Translations under genes and position numbers: made by a program
Notes under the pieces: generated by a model
What the model saw: only the letters and a program-made list of their open reading frames with translations
Database searches by the model: none
What the model was told of the DNA's origin: nothing
From: an uncultured Myxococcaceae bacterium
Lineage (GTDB): Bacteria > Myxococcota_A > Polyangia > Polyangiales > Ga0077539
Length of the DNA stretch: 35,681 nucleotides
Assembly (NCBI GenBank): GCA_945952225.1
Contig: CAMFHP010000092.1
Span: 1 to 35,681, forward strand
Direction: 5' to 3'
Shown: in pieces, positions 8,719 through 16,697 of the stretch
Layout: the number at the start of each line of letters is the position of its first letter
Position numbering within the stretch: the first letter of the stretch is position 1

Positions 8719-8923
8719 GGGAGGCGATCGGCGACCGCGCGTCCGTGACCCTGCACGGCCCCGCGCGTCGAACAGCGACGTCGCACCGCGCACTCCATCG
8801 GAACGTGTCGGCGTCGACGTCTCACCACCCTCATCGGCGCGGCCCTCGGAGACTTGAGTGGCGCAGCCCATCGCCCGCGGGATCGCGCGATGCGTGCTTG
8901 AAAGCCGCACGCCCCGAGGCGCG

Positions 8924-8947
8924 CGTGACACCCGCGTGTCGTGACAC
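8924..8947. promoter_or_regulatory. Clustered CGTGACAC repeats, possible operator
   Basis: CGTGACAC occurs at 8924-8931 and again at 8940-8947, 16 nt apart. Between them GTGTC (8936-8940) forms inverted repeats with both GACAC copies (4-nt and 2-nt spacers). It sits between divergent promoters, where a shared operator would fit. This is a sequence pattern only. Confidence 0.3.
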
Positions 8948-9020
8948 GCCTTCGACCGCGCCACCCCGCGGCGCCCCCCGCGGGACGATGCGTCCGTGGC
9001 CCCTGCGGAGCGTCCGCGCG

Positions 9021-9050
9021 TTGCGGGCGCGTGCGCGCCGTTGATACAAC
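9021..9050 (+). promoter_or_regulatory. Promoter of the pectate-lyase-like gene
   Basis: TTGCGG at 9021-9026 and GATACA at 9043-9048 are 16 nt apart and resemble -35 and -10 elements. GATACA ends 12 nt before GTG 9061 (TACAAC in the shifted register ends 10 nt before it), so the leader would be very short or absent. Confidence 0.45.
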
Positions 9051-9060
9051 CCGCGTCGCC

Positions 9061-10779
9061 GTGCGCGCTTCTCCGGTGACCCTCCTCGTCGTCAGCGCCC
9101 TGCTGTGTGGGGCGTGCGTGGGGCACTTTCCCGGGGATCCGATCGCGCTGCGTGACCCCTCGACGGCCGATGCGACACCCGTCCTCGACGCCACGCGCGA
9201 CGCCGTGTCGACGCCCGATGCGCCACGCGTCGATGTGAACGTCACCGTCGACGGAGGCACACGCACCGACGCGGCCGCGCGCAGCGACACGCCGGGCATG
9301 GTCACCCCGCCCGCGGGAACCACCGTGATGGCCGCGCTCCCGATGCTCACCGCGCGGCAGGTGCCGACGATCGCAGCGGCGGCAGGCGTGCGGGCGTTTC
9401 CGGGTGCCGAGGGCTTCGGCGCCGTCGCGACGGGGGGCCGTGGCGGGCGCGTGATCTACGTCACCACGCTCAATCCCTCGGGCCCCGGCTCGCTCGCGGC
9501 AGCACTCGAAGCCACGGGGCCGCGCTACGTGCTCTTCAAGGTGAGCGGCGTGATCAACGCGAGCGTGCGCATCGCGAAGGGCGACGTGACCATCGCGGGG
9601 CACACGTCGCCCGGCGGCATCGTCGTGCGGGGGCTCTTCACCGACGAGGACAACTTCTGCGACAGCAGTTGCGGTGCGGGCGTGCGCGGCGTCGACAACA
9701 TCGTCGTGCGCCACCTGCGGTCGCGTCCCGGAACGCCGGCGAGCGGCGACGGAAACATCGACGGCGACGGCGTGCGGATCCGTCATTCGCGGCGCGTCGT
9801 GCTCGACCACGTGTCGACGGAGAACGCCGTCGATGAGGCGCTGGAGATCTCGTACTCGAACAACGTCACCGTGCAGGACTGCGTGCTCGGCGAGACCCTC
9901 GGCGACCACGCGGAGCGCGGCGGGCTCTTGATGAACTACTCGAACCCCGCGGCGGGCTATGAGCTCGATGCGCTGTCGGTGATCCGCACGACGTGGGTGC
10001 GCATCGAGGGGCGCTACCCCGAGATGTCGCGTGAGAGCCCCGCGGCGGCCAACTCGACGGCGCGCATCGAGCTCGCGAACAACCTCCTGTGGGACCAGCG
10101 GTACTACATCGACTCGGGTCACACGAACGGGGTGTCGGGCGCGGGCGGATCGCCCGTGTACTACCAGCTCAACTGGGTCGGAAACGTCGGCGTCGCGCTG
10201 CCCAGCTACCCCTACGGGATGCTGTTCTTTCCGAACCCCACGGGGCGCTCGCGGGCGTTCATGCGCGACAACCGGCTCAACGTCGCGCCGTCGCGCACCG
10301 ACTGGCAGCTCGTGTACTGCTGCAACGACTTTCGCGACTTCACCCCCGACGCCAATCCGCCCGCGTGGGTGATGACCGCGCGCATGACCTTTCCGTCGGT
10401 GAACTACCTGCCCTCGTCGCAGGTGCGGGCCTACGCGCTCGCGCACGCCGGGGCCTTTCCGCGCGACCCGATGGATCGTCGACTCCTCGGCTACGTGGCC
10501 GCGGGGGTGATTCCCAACGCGGACCCCGCGGGCAACCCCGCGAACGACGCGCGACGCAACGACTGGTCGCCGGCCGCAGCGCCCACAGCGCCCGTCGACA
10601 CCGACAGCGACGGCATGCCCGACGTGTGGGAGCGCGCGCACGGACTCAACCCCGCGGTGCAGGACCACAACGGCCTCACCGTCGGCATGACCACGCCCGC
10701 GCTCATGGGCTACACGAACCTCGAGGTGTACCTCGCCGAGCTCGCCGAACAGCGCCTCGTCGAGGGACCGTGGGGTTGA
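9061..10779 (+). CDS. Pectate-lyase-like (PL1) lipoprotein
   Basis: From GTG 9061 the product is 572 residues. It opens with a short lipoprotein-type signal ending CGAC (Cys 19, atypical because -3 is Cys), then an Asp/Thr/Ala-rich linker to about 75. From about 112 it has the right-handed beta-helix pattern of polysaccharide lyase family 1: GAEGFGAVATGGRGG, GPGSLAAAL, VLFKVSGVI and VVLDHVSTENAVDEALEI. Near the C-terminus DTDSDGMPDVWE (about 514-525) is a Ca-binding thrombospondin-3-like repeat common in secreted lyases. It probably cleaves or binds an acidic polysaccharide at the cell surface. The substrate cannot be told. The upstream ATG of the frame at 8941 would add an Arg/Pro-rich non-signal segment, so I reject it. 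Confidence 0.82.
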   Translation: MRASPVTLLVVSALLCGACVGHFPGDPIALRDPSTADATPVLDATRDAVSTPDAPRVDVNVTVDGGTRTDAAARSDTPGMVTPPAGTTVMAALPMLTARQVPTIAAAAGVRAFPGAEGFGAVATGGRGGRVIYVTTLNPSGPGSLAAALEATGPRYVLFKVSGVINASVRIAKGDVTIAGHTSPGGIVVRGLFTDEDNFCDSSCGAGVRGVDNIVVRHLRSRPGTPASGDGNIDGDGVRIRHSRRVVLDHVSTENAVDEALEISYSNNVTVQDCVLGETLGDHAERGGLLMNYSNPAAGYELDALSVIRTTWVRIEGRYPEMSRESPAAANSTARIELANNLLWDQRYYIDSGHTNGVSGAGGSPVYYQLNWVGNVGVALPSYPYGMLFFPNPTGRSRAFMRDNRLNVAPSRTDWQLVYCCNDFRDFTPDANPPAWVMTARMTFPSVNYLPSSQVRAYALAHAGAFPRDPMDRRLLGYVAAGVIPNADPAGNPANDARRNDWSPAAAPTAPVDTDSDGMPDVWERAHGLNPAVQDHNGLTVGMTTPALMGYTNLEVYLAELAEQRLVEGPWG

Positions 10780-10807
10780 CCCGCGCGCTCGTTTCGCATC
10801 GTATCGC
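10776..10807 (+). promoter_or_regulatory. Promoter overlapping the end of the pectate-lyase-like gene
   Basis: TTGACC (10776-10781, five of six to the -35 consensus) spans the upstream stop codon. The -10 is either TCGTAT (10799-10804, 17-nt spacer) or TATCGC (10802-10807, 20-nt spacer). The latter ends exactly 6 nt before GTG 10814, which would make the transcript leaderless. Confidence 0.45.
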
Positions 10808-10813
10808 GCGCCC

Positions 10814-11992
10814 GTGCGGCGTCCCGAAGCCCTTCCCCTCGCCCTCACGCTGCTGACGCGCGTCGCCGTCGCAGCGCTCGTGCGCGTGGCCCCAGCGTGG
10901 GACGGCTTCTTCTACGCCCGCTATGCCGCCCGCATCGCCGCGGGCCTCGGATACGCCGCCGAGGACGCGTACGGCACGCTGAAACCCACGGCGTTCTATC
11001 CGGTGGGCTACCCCGGCGCGATGGCGCTCGCGCTCCCCGTCGTGCGCGATGCGCGACTGGCGGCGGTGACCGTGAACCTCGTCGCGGCGGTGGTCGCCGT
11101 GCTCGCCGTCGTGCGCCTCGGCAGGGCGGTGGGCGGTGACGACGAGGGCGAGCGCGCGGGGCTGATCTACGCGCTCTATCCCGGCGCGGTGCTGTGGAGT
11201 GCGGCCGCGATGACCGAGACGCTCACGGGCGCGTTGCTCGCGGTGGCGGCGGCGTGCGCGGTGCGTCCGACGGCGGCGCGTTCTGTGGGTGCGGGCGCTG
11301 CGTTGGGCATCGCGGCGCTGGTGCGTCCGCAGTCGTTGCTCGTGCTCCCGATGGTGCTCGCCGCGCCAGGAAGTGCGCGCGCGCGCATCACGCGCTTCGC
11401 CCTCGCCGCCGTGACCGCGCTGGCCCTCGTCGCACCGTGGACGGCCCGCAACTGCGCGCGCCTCGACGCGTGCGCGCTCGTGAGCACCAACGGCGGGAGC
11501 AACCTGCTCATCGGCACCTTCGCCGACGCGCGCGGCGGCTATCGACGTCCCGGTGAAGGCGACGGATGCGCCCACACGCGCGGCGAGGTCGCCCGCGATC
11601 GTTGCATGTCGTCGGTCGCACGAACGCGCATCGCCGAAGCGCCCATTCGATGGCTCGCGCTCGCGGCGCAGAAGGTCGCCGTGAGCTTCGCGTGGGAGCA
11701 CGACCCCATGAGCTACGCGCTCGGTCGTCGCGCGCGTGCGCCGCTGGGCTATGCGTTCGGGGTGGCCACGCTCACGGCCGCGTGGTGGGCGCTCGTGGGC
11801 TTCGCGCTCTGGGCCTGGCGGCGACGCGCGGTCGATCGCACGGCGACGCGCATCGCGATGGGTTCGGCGGCGGTGTCGGTGCTCACGCACGCGGTGTTTC
11901 TCGGGGCCGATCGCTATCACCTCCTGCTCGTTCCGCTGCTCGCACCGTCGGCGGCCGCGGGGTGGCACGCGTGGCGGATGCGTCGACCGTGA
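10814..11992 (+). CDS. Membrane glycosyltransferase-like protein (ArnT/PMT type), copy 1
   Basis: This 392-residue multi-pass membrane protein starts at GTG 10814. An early loop has WDGFFYARYA and then PTAFYPVGYPG, the layout of polyprenyl-phosphate-dependent GT-C enzymes, where an acidic residue in the first loop is catalytic. A later loop has APWTARNC, LDACALVSTNGGSNL and further cysteines (DGC, DRC). GADRYHLLLVP is near the end. Such enzymes move a sugar from a lipid carrier to a substrate on the outer face of the membrane. Its stop overlaps the GTG of the next gene, which has the same motifs in the same order, so the two are a tandem duplicate. Donor and acceptor are unknown. Confidence 0.78.
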   Translation: MRRPEALPLALTLLTRVAVAALVRVAPAWDGFFYARYAARIAAGLGYAAEDAYGTLKPTAFYPVGYPGAMALALPVVRDARLAAVTVNLVAAVVAVLAVVRLGRAVGGDDEGERAGLIYALYPGAVLWSAAAMTETLTGALLAVAAACAVRPTAARSVGAGAALGIAALVRPQSLLVLPMVLAAPGSARARITRFALAAVTALALVAPWTARNCARLDACALVSTNGGSNLLIGTFADARGGYRRPGEGDGCAHTRGEVARDRCMSSVARTRIAEAPIRWLALAAQKVAVSFAWEHDPMSYALGRRARAPLGYAFGVATLTAAWWALVGFALWAWRRRAVDRTATRIAMGSAAVSVLTHAVFLGADRYHLLLVPLLAPSAAAGWHAWRMRRP

Positions 11993-13227
11993 GCGCATCC
12001 CACCGGGCCACGACCGCGCTCCTCGCGTCGATCGCGTTCGCGGCGCGCATGGCCTTCTGGCACGCGTGGAGGCCGCCGCCCGCGTGGGACGCCGTGCTCT
12101 ACGAGCGCGCCGCGCGGGGCCTCGCGTCAGGCCTCGGATACTCGTGCTTCATGTTCGGTCCGGCGGCCGATCCGCGCGTGCCGACGGCGTACTACCCCGT
12201 GGGCTATCCCGCGTACCTCGCGGTGTTCTACGCGCTCGTGGGCGTCGCGCCGTGGGTCGTCGCGCTCGCGGGCGCCACCGCGGGGGCTGCATCGGTGGCC
12301 GCGGTGCATCGGCTCGCGCTCACGGTCGCGCGTCCAATGGTGGCGCTGCTCGCGGGCCTCGCGCTCGCGCTGATGCCGGGACAGATCGTGTACGCGACGG
12401 TGCCCATGACCGAGGTGCTGTGGGGCGCGTCGCTCCTCGCGTGCGTGGCCTCGCTCGACGCACGACGCCCGTGGACCGCCGTCGCCGTCGCCGCCGCGTC
12501 GTTCGTGCGACCGCAGGCGCTGCCCCTCGCGCTGGCGCTTCCGCTGCTGCGTCCCGGGCCGTGGCGACGTCGTGTGCTCGGCGCGGCCGCGACCGTCGCG
12601 ATGACCCTCGCGCTCGTGGCCCCGTGGACGGTGCGCAACTGCGTCTCCCTCGACGGATGCGCGCTCGTGAGCGCCAACGGCGCGAGCAACCTCGCGGCGG
12701 GCACGGTCGCGCGCTCCGACGGAACCTGGGTCGCGCTCACACCCGACGACGGCTGCCGTGGCGTCGTGGGCGAGGCCGCCCGCGAGCGCTGCTGGCGCGC
12801 GGTGGCGCTGCGGAACATCCGCGCCAATCCGTGGGCCTGGGCCGCGCGCGCGTGGCCGAAGCTGCGCCACACCTTCGCGTACGAAGAGTCGCCGGTGGAG
12901 TACCTCGCGGCGGCCGTTCCCTCGCGCATCGACGGCGCGGCGCGCGAACGCTGGCACCGTCGCATGACCTTCGCGTGGCAGGCGGTGGCGCTCCTCGCGG
13001 CGCTCTCGGTGCTCACGCGCATCGTCCGTCGCGAGGCCTCGCGCGCGCATCTCGCGTGCGGCCTCACGGTGCTCGTCGTGGGCGCCACGCACGCGGTGTT
13101 CTTCGGCGGCGATCGCTACCACCTGCCGCTCGTCGGATGTGCGTGCGTGATGGCTGCCGCGGTGCTCGAAGACGGCCTCCGCGCGGTGGCGCGCATGCGT
13201 GCGGAGCTCTCGCGTCGAACGCGCTGA
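11989..13227 (+). CDS. Membrane glycosyltransferase-like protein (ArnT/PMT type), copy 2
   Basis: The GTG at 11989 overlaps the previous stop in GTGA, which fixes the start and suggests coupled translation; a frame beginning earlier would run through copy 1. The 412-residue product repeats the features of copy 1: WDAVLYERAARGLASGLGY, PTAYYPVGYPAY, PMTEVLWG, APWTVRNC, LDGCALVSANGASNL, a DGC and ERC pair, and GGDRYHLPLVG. Hydrophobic segments run through the whole protein. It is probably a GT-C membrane enzyme acting with, or in place of, its neighbour. Four cysteines of the large loop are conserved between the copies, suggesting disulfides outside the cytoplasm. Confidence 0.78.
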   Translation: MSASHRATTALLASIAFAARMAFWHAWRPPPAWDAVLYERAARGLASGLGYSCFMFGPAADPRVPTAYYPVGYPAYLAVFYALVGVAPWVVALAGATAGAASVAAVHRLALTVARPMVALLAGLALALMPGQIVYATVPMTEVLWGASLLACVASLDARRPWTAVAVAAASFVRPQALPLALALPLLRPGPWRRRVLGAAATVAMTLALVAPWTVRNCVSLDGCALVSANGASNLAAGTVARSDGTWVALTPDDGCRGVVGEAARERCWRAVALRNIRANPWAWAARAWPKLRHTFAYEESPVEYLAAAVPSRIDGAARERWHRRMTFAWQAVALLAALSVLTRIVRREASRAHLACGLTVLVVGATHAVFFGGDRYHLPLVGCACVMAAAVLEDGLRAVARMRAELSRRTR

Positions 13228-13241
13228 ATCGCGGGTTCTTC

Positions 13242-13257
13242 GCGCCGTGGGCGGCGC
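13242..13257 (+). terminator. Hairpin after the glycosyltransferase pair
   Basis: GCGCC (13242-13246) and GGCGC (13253-13257) form a 5-bp stem with a 6-nt loop, 15 nt after the stop, followed by TTCGCTTGTC. The T-rich part is weak, so this is only a candidate. Confidence 0.3.
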
Positions 13258-13305
13258 TTCGCTTGTCAACGTAGTGGCGACCTCGCGCGGGCTTCGCAGA
13301 GAAGT

Positions 13306-13333
13306 TTCGCAGCGGGGGGTGACTCCGTACGAT
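13306..13333 (+). promoter_or_regulatory. Candidate promoter of the propeller gene
   Basis: TTCGCA (13306-13311) and TACGAT (13328-13333) are 16 nt apart. This would give a leader of about 125 nt before ATG 13467, much longer than for other genes here. The leader contains the perfect palindrome CCGACGTCGG (13423-13432). Confidence 0.35.
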
Positions 13334-13466
13334 CCCCTCGTCAACACCACGCGGCGGGAGCGCGAACGCCCGACGACGTCACTCGCAGGACCAGAGGCAC
13401 CCGCATCGCGGTGTCGGTCCCGCCGACGTCGGAGGCGGCGCGCGCACGCGGGACACGCAAGGTCGA

Positions 13467-15779
13467 ATGCCCACCTTCGAACTGAACCTCACGACCAGCA
13501 CCACCAGCTCCGTTCGGGGATCCTCCGCCAGCGCCGCCGTGCGCGAGCTGCGCGCGGGCCTCGACCTCACGCTCGCCGGCGAGGTGCTCCAGGCCGCGAC
13601 GACCGCCGACGACACGGCGTACTTCCTCCGCGACCTGCTCACCGTCGGCGTGACCGTGGCCGAAGGACGCAGCTCGAAGGGCTTCGTCACCTTTCACGAC
13701 GCACCCTGGGAGCTCTGCGTCTCCGCCGGCGACGCGACGCTGCTCGTGAGCGTGTACCGCAGCGGACCCCAGCCCGACGTGCGCGTCGTCGATCAGCCCG
13801 TGTCGGTGACCGTGCTCGTCGCCCAGGTGCGCGCCGTGCTCGCGGCGATGACCGGCCTCGACCACGACACCGCGCGCCACCTCCACGCGCTCGCCGATCG
13901 CCTCGCGGCCTGTGAGGGATCGGTCTCGCCCGTGGAGCGCGGCGACGCCGTGATGGTGCGCTGGCGAAGCCGTCCGCGCATGGCGGTGAGCGGCTCCGGC
14001 GCCGACGCCGTGGTGGGCGTGACCTTTCAGATCGTGGTGCCCGGCTCCGTGAGCGGACCGCGCCCCGAGAGCGCCCACGCCGACCTCCACGGCCTCCTCG
14101 CGCGCGGTCGCATGGGCCTCGAACTGCGGGGTCGTCGCGTCGAGCTCGGACAGGGCTTCGTGTTCCTCCAGGTCGAGCGCCTCGTCGCGCTGTGTCGTCC
14201 GCTCATGGAGGCGTGGGCCGGTCGACGCGCGTTCCACCTCCGCGCCGTGGTGGGCGACCTCACGCTCGCGCTGCGCCTCGGCGCCGACGAGCAGCTCTCG
14301 CTCACGCTCTCCCGCGGCGCCGACGGAACCTTCACCGTGCCCGCCCTCGACCCGCGCGCCTTCGTGAGCCCCTGCCTCGACGCGGCCCTCGCGCTCGCGT
14401 CGTCGATGGCCCGCGCCGACCGCGCCCTCGCGCGCAACCTCCGCCTCCGCGCGCTGCGCAGCGAAGCCCGAGCACTCCGTCGCTGGCTCCGCGACGTCGA
14501 CCGCCCCGACACGCGCGTGAACACCGACCCCGCGCTCTACCGCGTCGTCACGCCCGCCGCGCGCAGCACCGAGGGCGAGCCCGACATCGCCGCGATGACC
14601 CGCCTCCGTTACACGCAGCGCTGGCACGCGGAGATCGAAGGCCTCGACCTCGCGGGCACGCTCCTCTGCGGCGACAAGCTCGTGGTGCCCGGGAGCCGTG
14701 AGCTCCACGCCCTCGATCGCGCGACGGGCGCAGCGATCTGGTCGATGCCCGTGAACCGCGGCGCGACCACGCTCGCGGGCGATGCGATCCTGCGGCTCTC
14801 TCCGCGCGGTGATGTGGAGCTCCGGTCCGTGGCGACGGGCGAGGTGCTCTGGGGCGCCCGCATCGCGCCGCGCGTGGGTGCACCCGCCATCGCGCACGCC
14901 GTCAACGCACCGGGCCTCCCGCGCATCGTGGTGCTCGCCGAGGGAGACCGACGACTCGTCGCCCTCGACCTCCGCACCGGCGAGGCGCGCTGGGTCTGGA
15001 CCTCGCGCCACGGCGGCGCGTTCAAGATGCGCCGCGTGGGGAGGCTCCTCGTGGTGACCACGGGTGACGCCTCGGTGAGCGCGATCGACCTCAGCTCCGG
15101 CGAGCTCGTGTGGCGCTACGGCGCGCGGCTCCCGTTCGCATCGTCGCCGCTCGTGCATCGCGACCAGGTGATCGCGCTCGCCGGCGAAGGATCGCGCGGC
15201 CCCGCACGCCTCCACGCGCTCGACGCCTACGAGGGCTCGCACCAGTGGACCGCCGACGCCGACGCGCCCGCGTGCTGCGCCCCCGTCGCGGCCGGTGACA
15301 CGATCGCCGTCGCCCTCGCCACGCGCGAAGGCATCGTGCTCTCGGGCTGGGACGCCTCCACGGGCGAAGCGCGCTTCCGCACGCCGGTGGGTGCGGTGCC
15401 CGGCGTGTACAACGCGCGCCCTGCGGTCACGGCCTTCGACGACATGGTCGTGCTCAACCTCCCGACGGGCCGCGTGGTGGCCGTCGATGCGAGCACCGGC
15501 GAGACGCGCTGGGCGCAGACCTTCCGCGCGCCCGTCGCCGACGATGTGCCGCGACGCCTCGACGTGCAGCTCCGCGCGGGCGCCCTCTTCGTGCCGCAGA
15601 GCGCGCTCCACGTGCTCCGTCCCCGCGATGGTGCCGTGCTCGCGCAGGTCGACGCGTGCGACCTCGTGCCCGACCTCGTGCGCGTCGACGAGCAGTGCGC
15701 CCTCTACGTCGCCGAAGAGAGCGGACACCTCGCGTGCTACGAGCTCGGCGCACGGCTCCGCGTCATCCGCCCGGTGTGA
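13467..15779 (+). CDS. Cytosolic PQQ-type beta-propeller protein with unknown N-terminal domain
   Basis: The product is 770 residues and has no signal peptide or membrane segment. Residues of about 380-770 are a repeat domain of the PQQ-like or outer-membrane-assembly propeller type. Blade signatures such as LHALDRATGAAIW, LVALDLRTGEARW, VSAIDLSSGELVW and VVAVDASTGETRW recur, so about seven or eight blades fit. Residues 1 to about 370 form another region of strands and helices that I do not recognise. Known PQQ propellers are mostly periplasmic, so a cytosolic one is less usual; in such cases the propeller is often a protein-binding platform. A weak AAGG lies 4 nt before the ATG. No PQQ enzyme residues are evident. 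Confidence 0.8.
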   Translation: MPTFELNLTTSTTSSVRGSSASAAVRELRAGLDLTLAGEVLQAATTADDTAYFLRDLLTVGVTVAEGRSSKGFVTFHDAPWELCVSAGDATLLVSVYRSGPQPDVRVVDQPVSVTVLVAQVRAVLAAMTGLDHDTARHLHALADRLAACEGSVSPVERGDAVMVRWRSRPRMAVSGSGADAVVGVTFQIVVPGSVSGPRPESAHADLHGLLARGRMGLELRGRRVELGQGFVFLQVERLVALCRPLMEAWAGRRAFHLRAVVGDLTLALRLGADEQLSLTLSRGADGTFTVPALDPRAFVSPCLDAALALASSMARADRALARNLRLRALRSEARALRRWLRDVDRPDTRVNTDPALYRVVTPAARSTEGEPDIAAMTRLRYTQRWHAEIEGLDLAGTLLCGDKLVVPGSRELHALDRATGAAIWSMPVNRGATTLAGDAILRLSPRGDVELRSVATGEVLWGARIAPRVGAPAIAHAVNAPGLPRIVVLAEGDRRLVALDLRTGEARWVWTSRHGGAFKMRRVGRLLVVTTGDASVSAIDLSSGELVWRYGARLPFASSPLVHRDQVIALAGEGSRGPARLHALDAYEGSHQWTADADAPACCAPVAAGDTIAVALATREGIVLSGWDASTGEARFRTPVGAVPGVYNARPAVTAFDDMVVLNLPTGRVVAVDASTGETRWAQTFRAPVADDVPRRLDVQLRAGALFVPQSALHVLRPRDGAVLAQVDACDLVPDLVRVDEQCALYVAEESGHLACYELGARLRVIRPV

Positions 15780-15782
15780 TCG

Positions 15783-16619
15783 CTACGACCCCGCGCGCGA
15801 GACCTCGGTGACCGCGCCCTCACGATCGAGGGCCGCGACCTCTTCTTCGTAGTCCGCGACGCGATAGCCCTGCCCCTGCGTCACCACGCGCACGAGCACG
15901 CGCCCCTCGGGCGTGTCGTCGACGCGAAAGCGCTCCACGCGACCGGCCTCGACGTCGCGAATGAACGCGCGCCGCGCACGCTCACGGCCCCACGCGAGGG
16001 ACGCGCTCGTAAGCCCTGCAAGCGCGGCCATCGCCGCGAGCGCCGCGACCACCACACTGCCGCTGCCCGCGTACCGCTGCGACGGCAGCGCGAACAGCAC
16101 CGCGAGGACCGCGAGCACCGTGCTCGTGAGGCCCACGATGCGATCGCCGCGCTCACGACCGGCGAGGCCCTGCTGCGCGAGTCGCTCCGCCGCCGCGAGC
16201 GGAACGCCGAACAGCACCAGCGTCGCGAACATCGCGGGCAGCCAGAACATCGCGCCCAGCGTGGCCCCGAGCGCCGCGCCCGAGAGAAAGCGTTCGAGCG
16301 AGAGGCCGCCGCCGTCGGTGCCGAGCAGGAGGCCCGCCGAGAGCGCGCCGTTGAGCGCCGCGAGCGGAAGCGACAACGCCCACCCCACCCGGATCGACGA
16401 GCCTCGAAGCGTGCGCGGTGAACGAAGCATCCACGCCCACACGGTGCCCACGAGCAGCGTCGGAGCGCCGGTGGTCAGCGCGAACTGGGCCGCCGCTTCG
16501 TGGAACAGCACACGAAACACCGCGGCCGTGCAGGCGGCGAGCGATGCGCCCACCGATGCGCTCGTCAACACGGCCAGCGCGCGACGGTGCTGAAGGAACG
16601 GGATGTTCACGATCGCCAC
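15783..16619 (-). CDS. Multi-pass membrane protein with cytosolic tail
   Basis: This 278-residue protein has about six or seven hydrophobic segments between residues 15 and 220, then a charged soluble tail of about 60 residues (from RERARRAFIRDVEAG). The tail looks like a small beta-rich domain (RFRVDDTPEGRVLVRVV). I recognise no family. GTG 16619 is used as start. A second GTG at 16610 is better placed relative to a GAGGTG that could serve as a ribosome site, so the protein may be three residues shorter. It lies 78 nt after an exported-protein gene on the same strand and faces the propeller gene with only 3 nt between stops. Confidence 0.7.
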   Translation of the reverse strand: MAIVNIPFLQHRRALAVLTSASVGASLAACTAAVFRVLFHEAAAQFALTTGAPTLLVGTVWAWMLRSPRTLRGSSIRVGWALSLPLAALNGALSAGLLLGTDGGGLSLERFLSGAALGATLGAMFWLPAMFATLVLFGVPLAAAERLAQQGLAGRERGDRIVGLTSTVLAVLAVLFALPSQRYAGSGSVVVAALAAMAALAGLTSASLAWGRERARRAFIRDVEAGRVERFRVDDTPEGRVLVRVVTQGQGYRVADYEEEVAALDREGAVTEVSRAGS

Positions 16620-16697
16620 CTCGGCGACGACGATGGGTCATCGTGGGAGGCGTGGCAACGGCGCGTCGGCGAGCGGTCGCCGCGGGCGCGTCGCAGG

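Larger units (their letters stand above)
8705..9060. other. Intergenic region between divergent genes, no gene seen
   Basis: This 356-bp stretch separates the FecR-domain gene from the pectate-lyase-like gene. I see no credible protein or RNA gene. It holds the ribosome site for the left gene, the repeat cluster at 8924-8947 and the promoter at 9021-9050. Confidence 0.6.

Noticed and set aside
8738-8758. CGCGTCCGTG near the FecR-domain gene, similar to one arm of the repeat at 33627
   Set aside because: Only a partial inverted repeat (CCGTG/CACGG) and a different spacing; likely chance in GC-rich DNA.
8407-10848. Long minus-strand open frame (813 codons) across the pectate-lyase-like gene
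   Set aside because: Arg/His/Val-rich translation with no domain; it is the shadow of a GC-rich gene on the plus strand whose product has clear family motifs.
13341-15728. Minus-strand open frame opposite the propeller gene
   Set aside because: Low-complexity Glu/Arg/His/Ala product; the plus-strand frame shows propeller repeats.
15777-15785. Stop-codon hairpin at the propeller/membrane-protein junction
   Set aside because: No complementary arms were found around these two stops, so this junction does not follow the pattern of the other convergent pairs.
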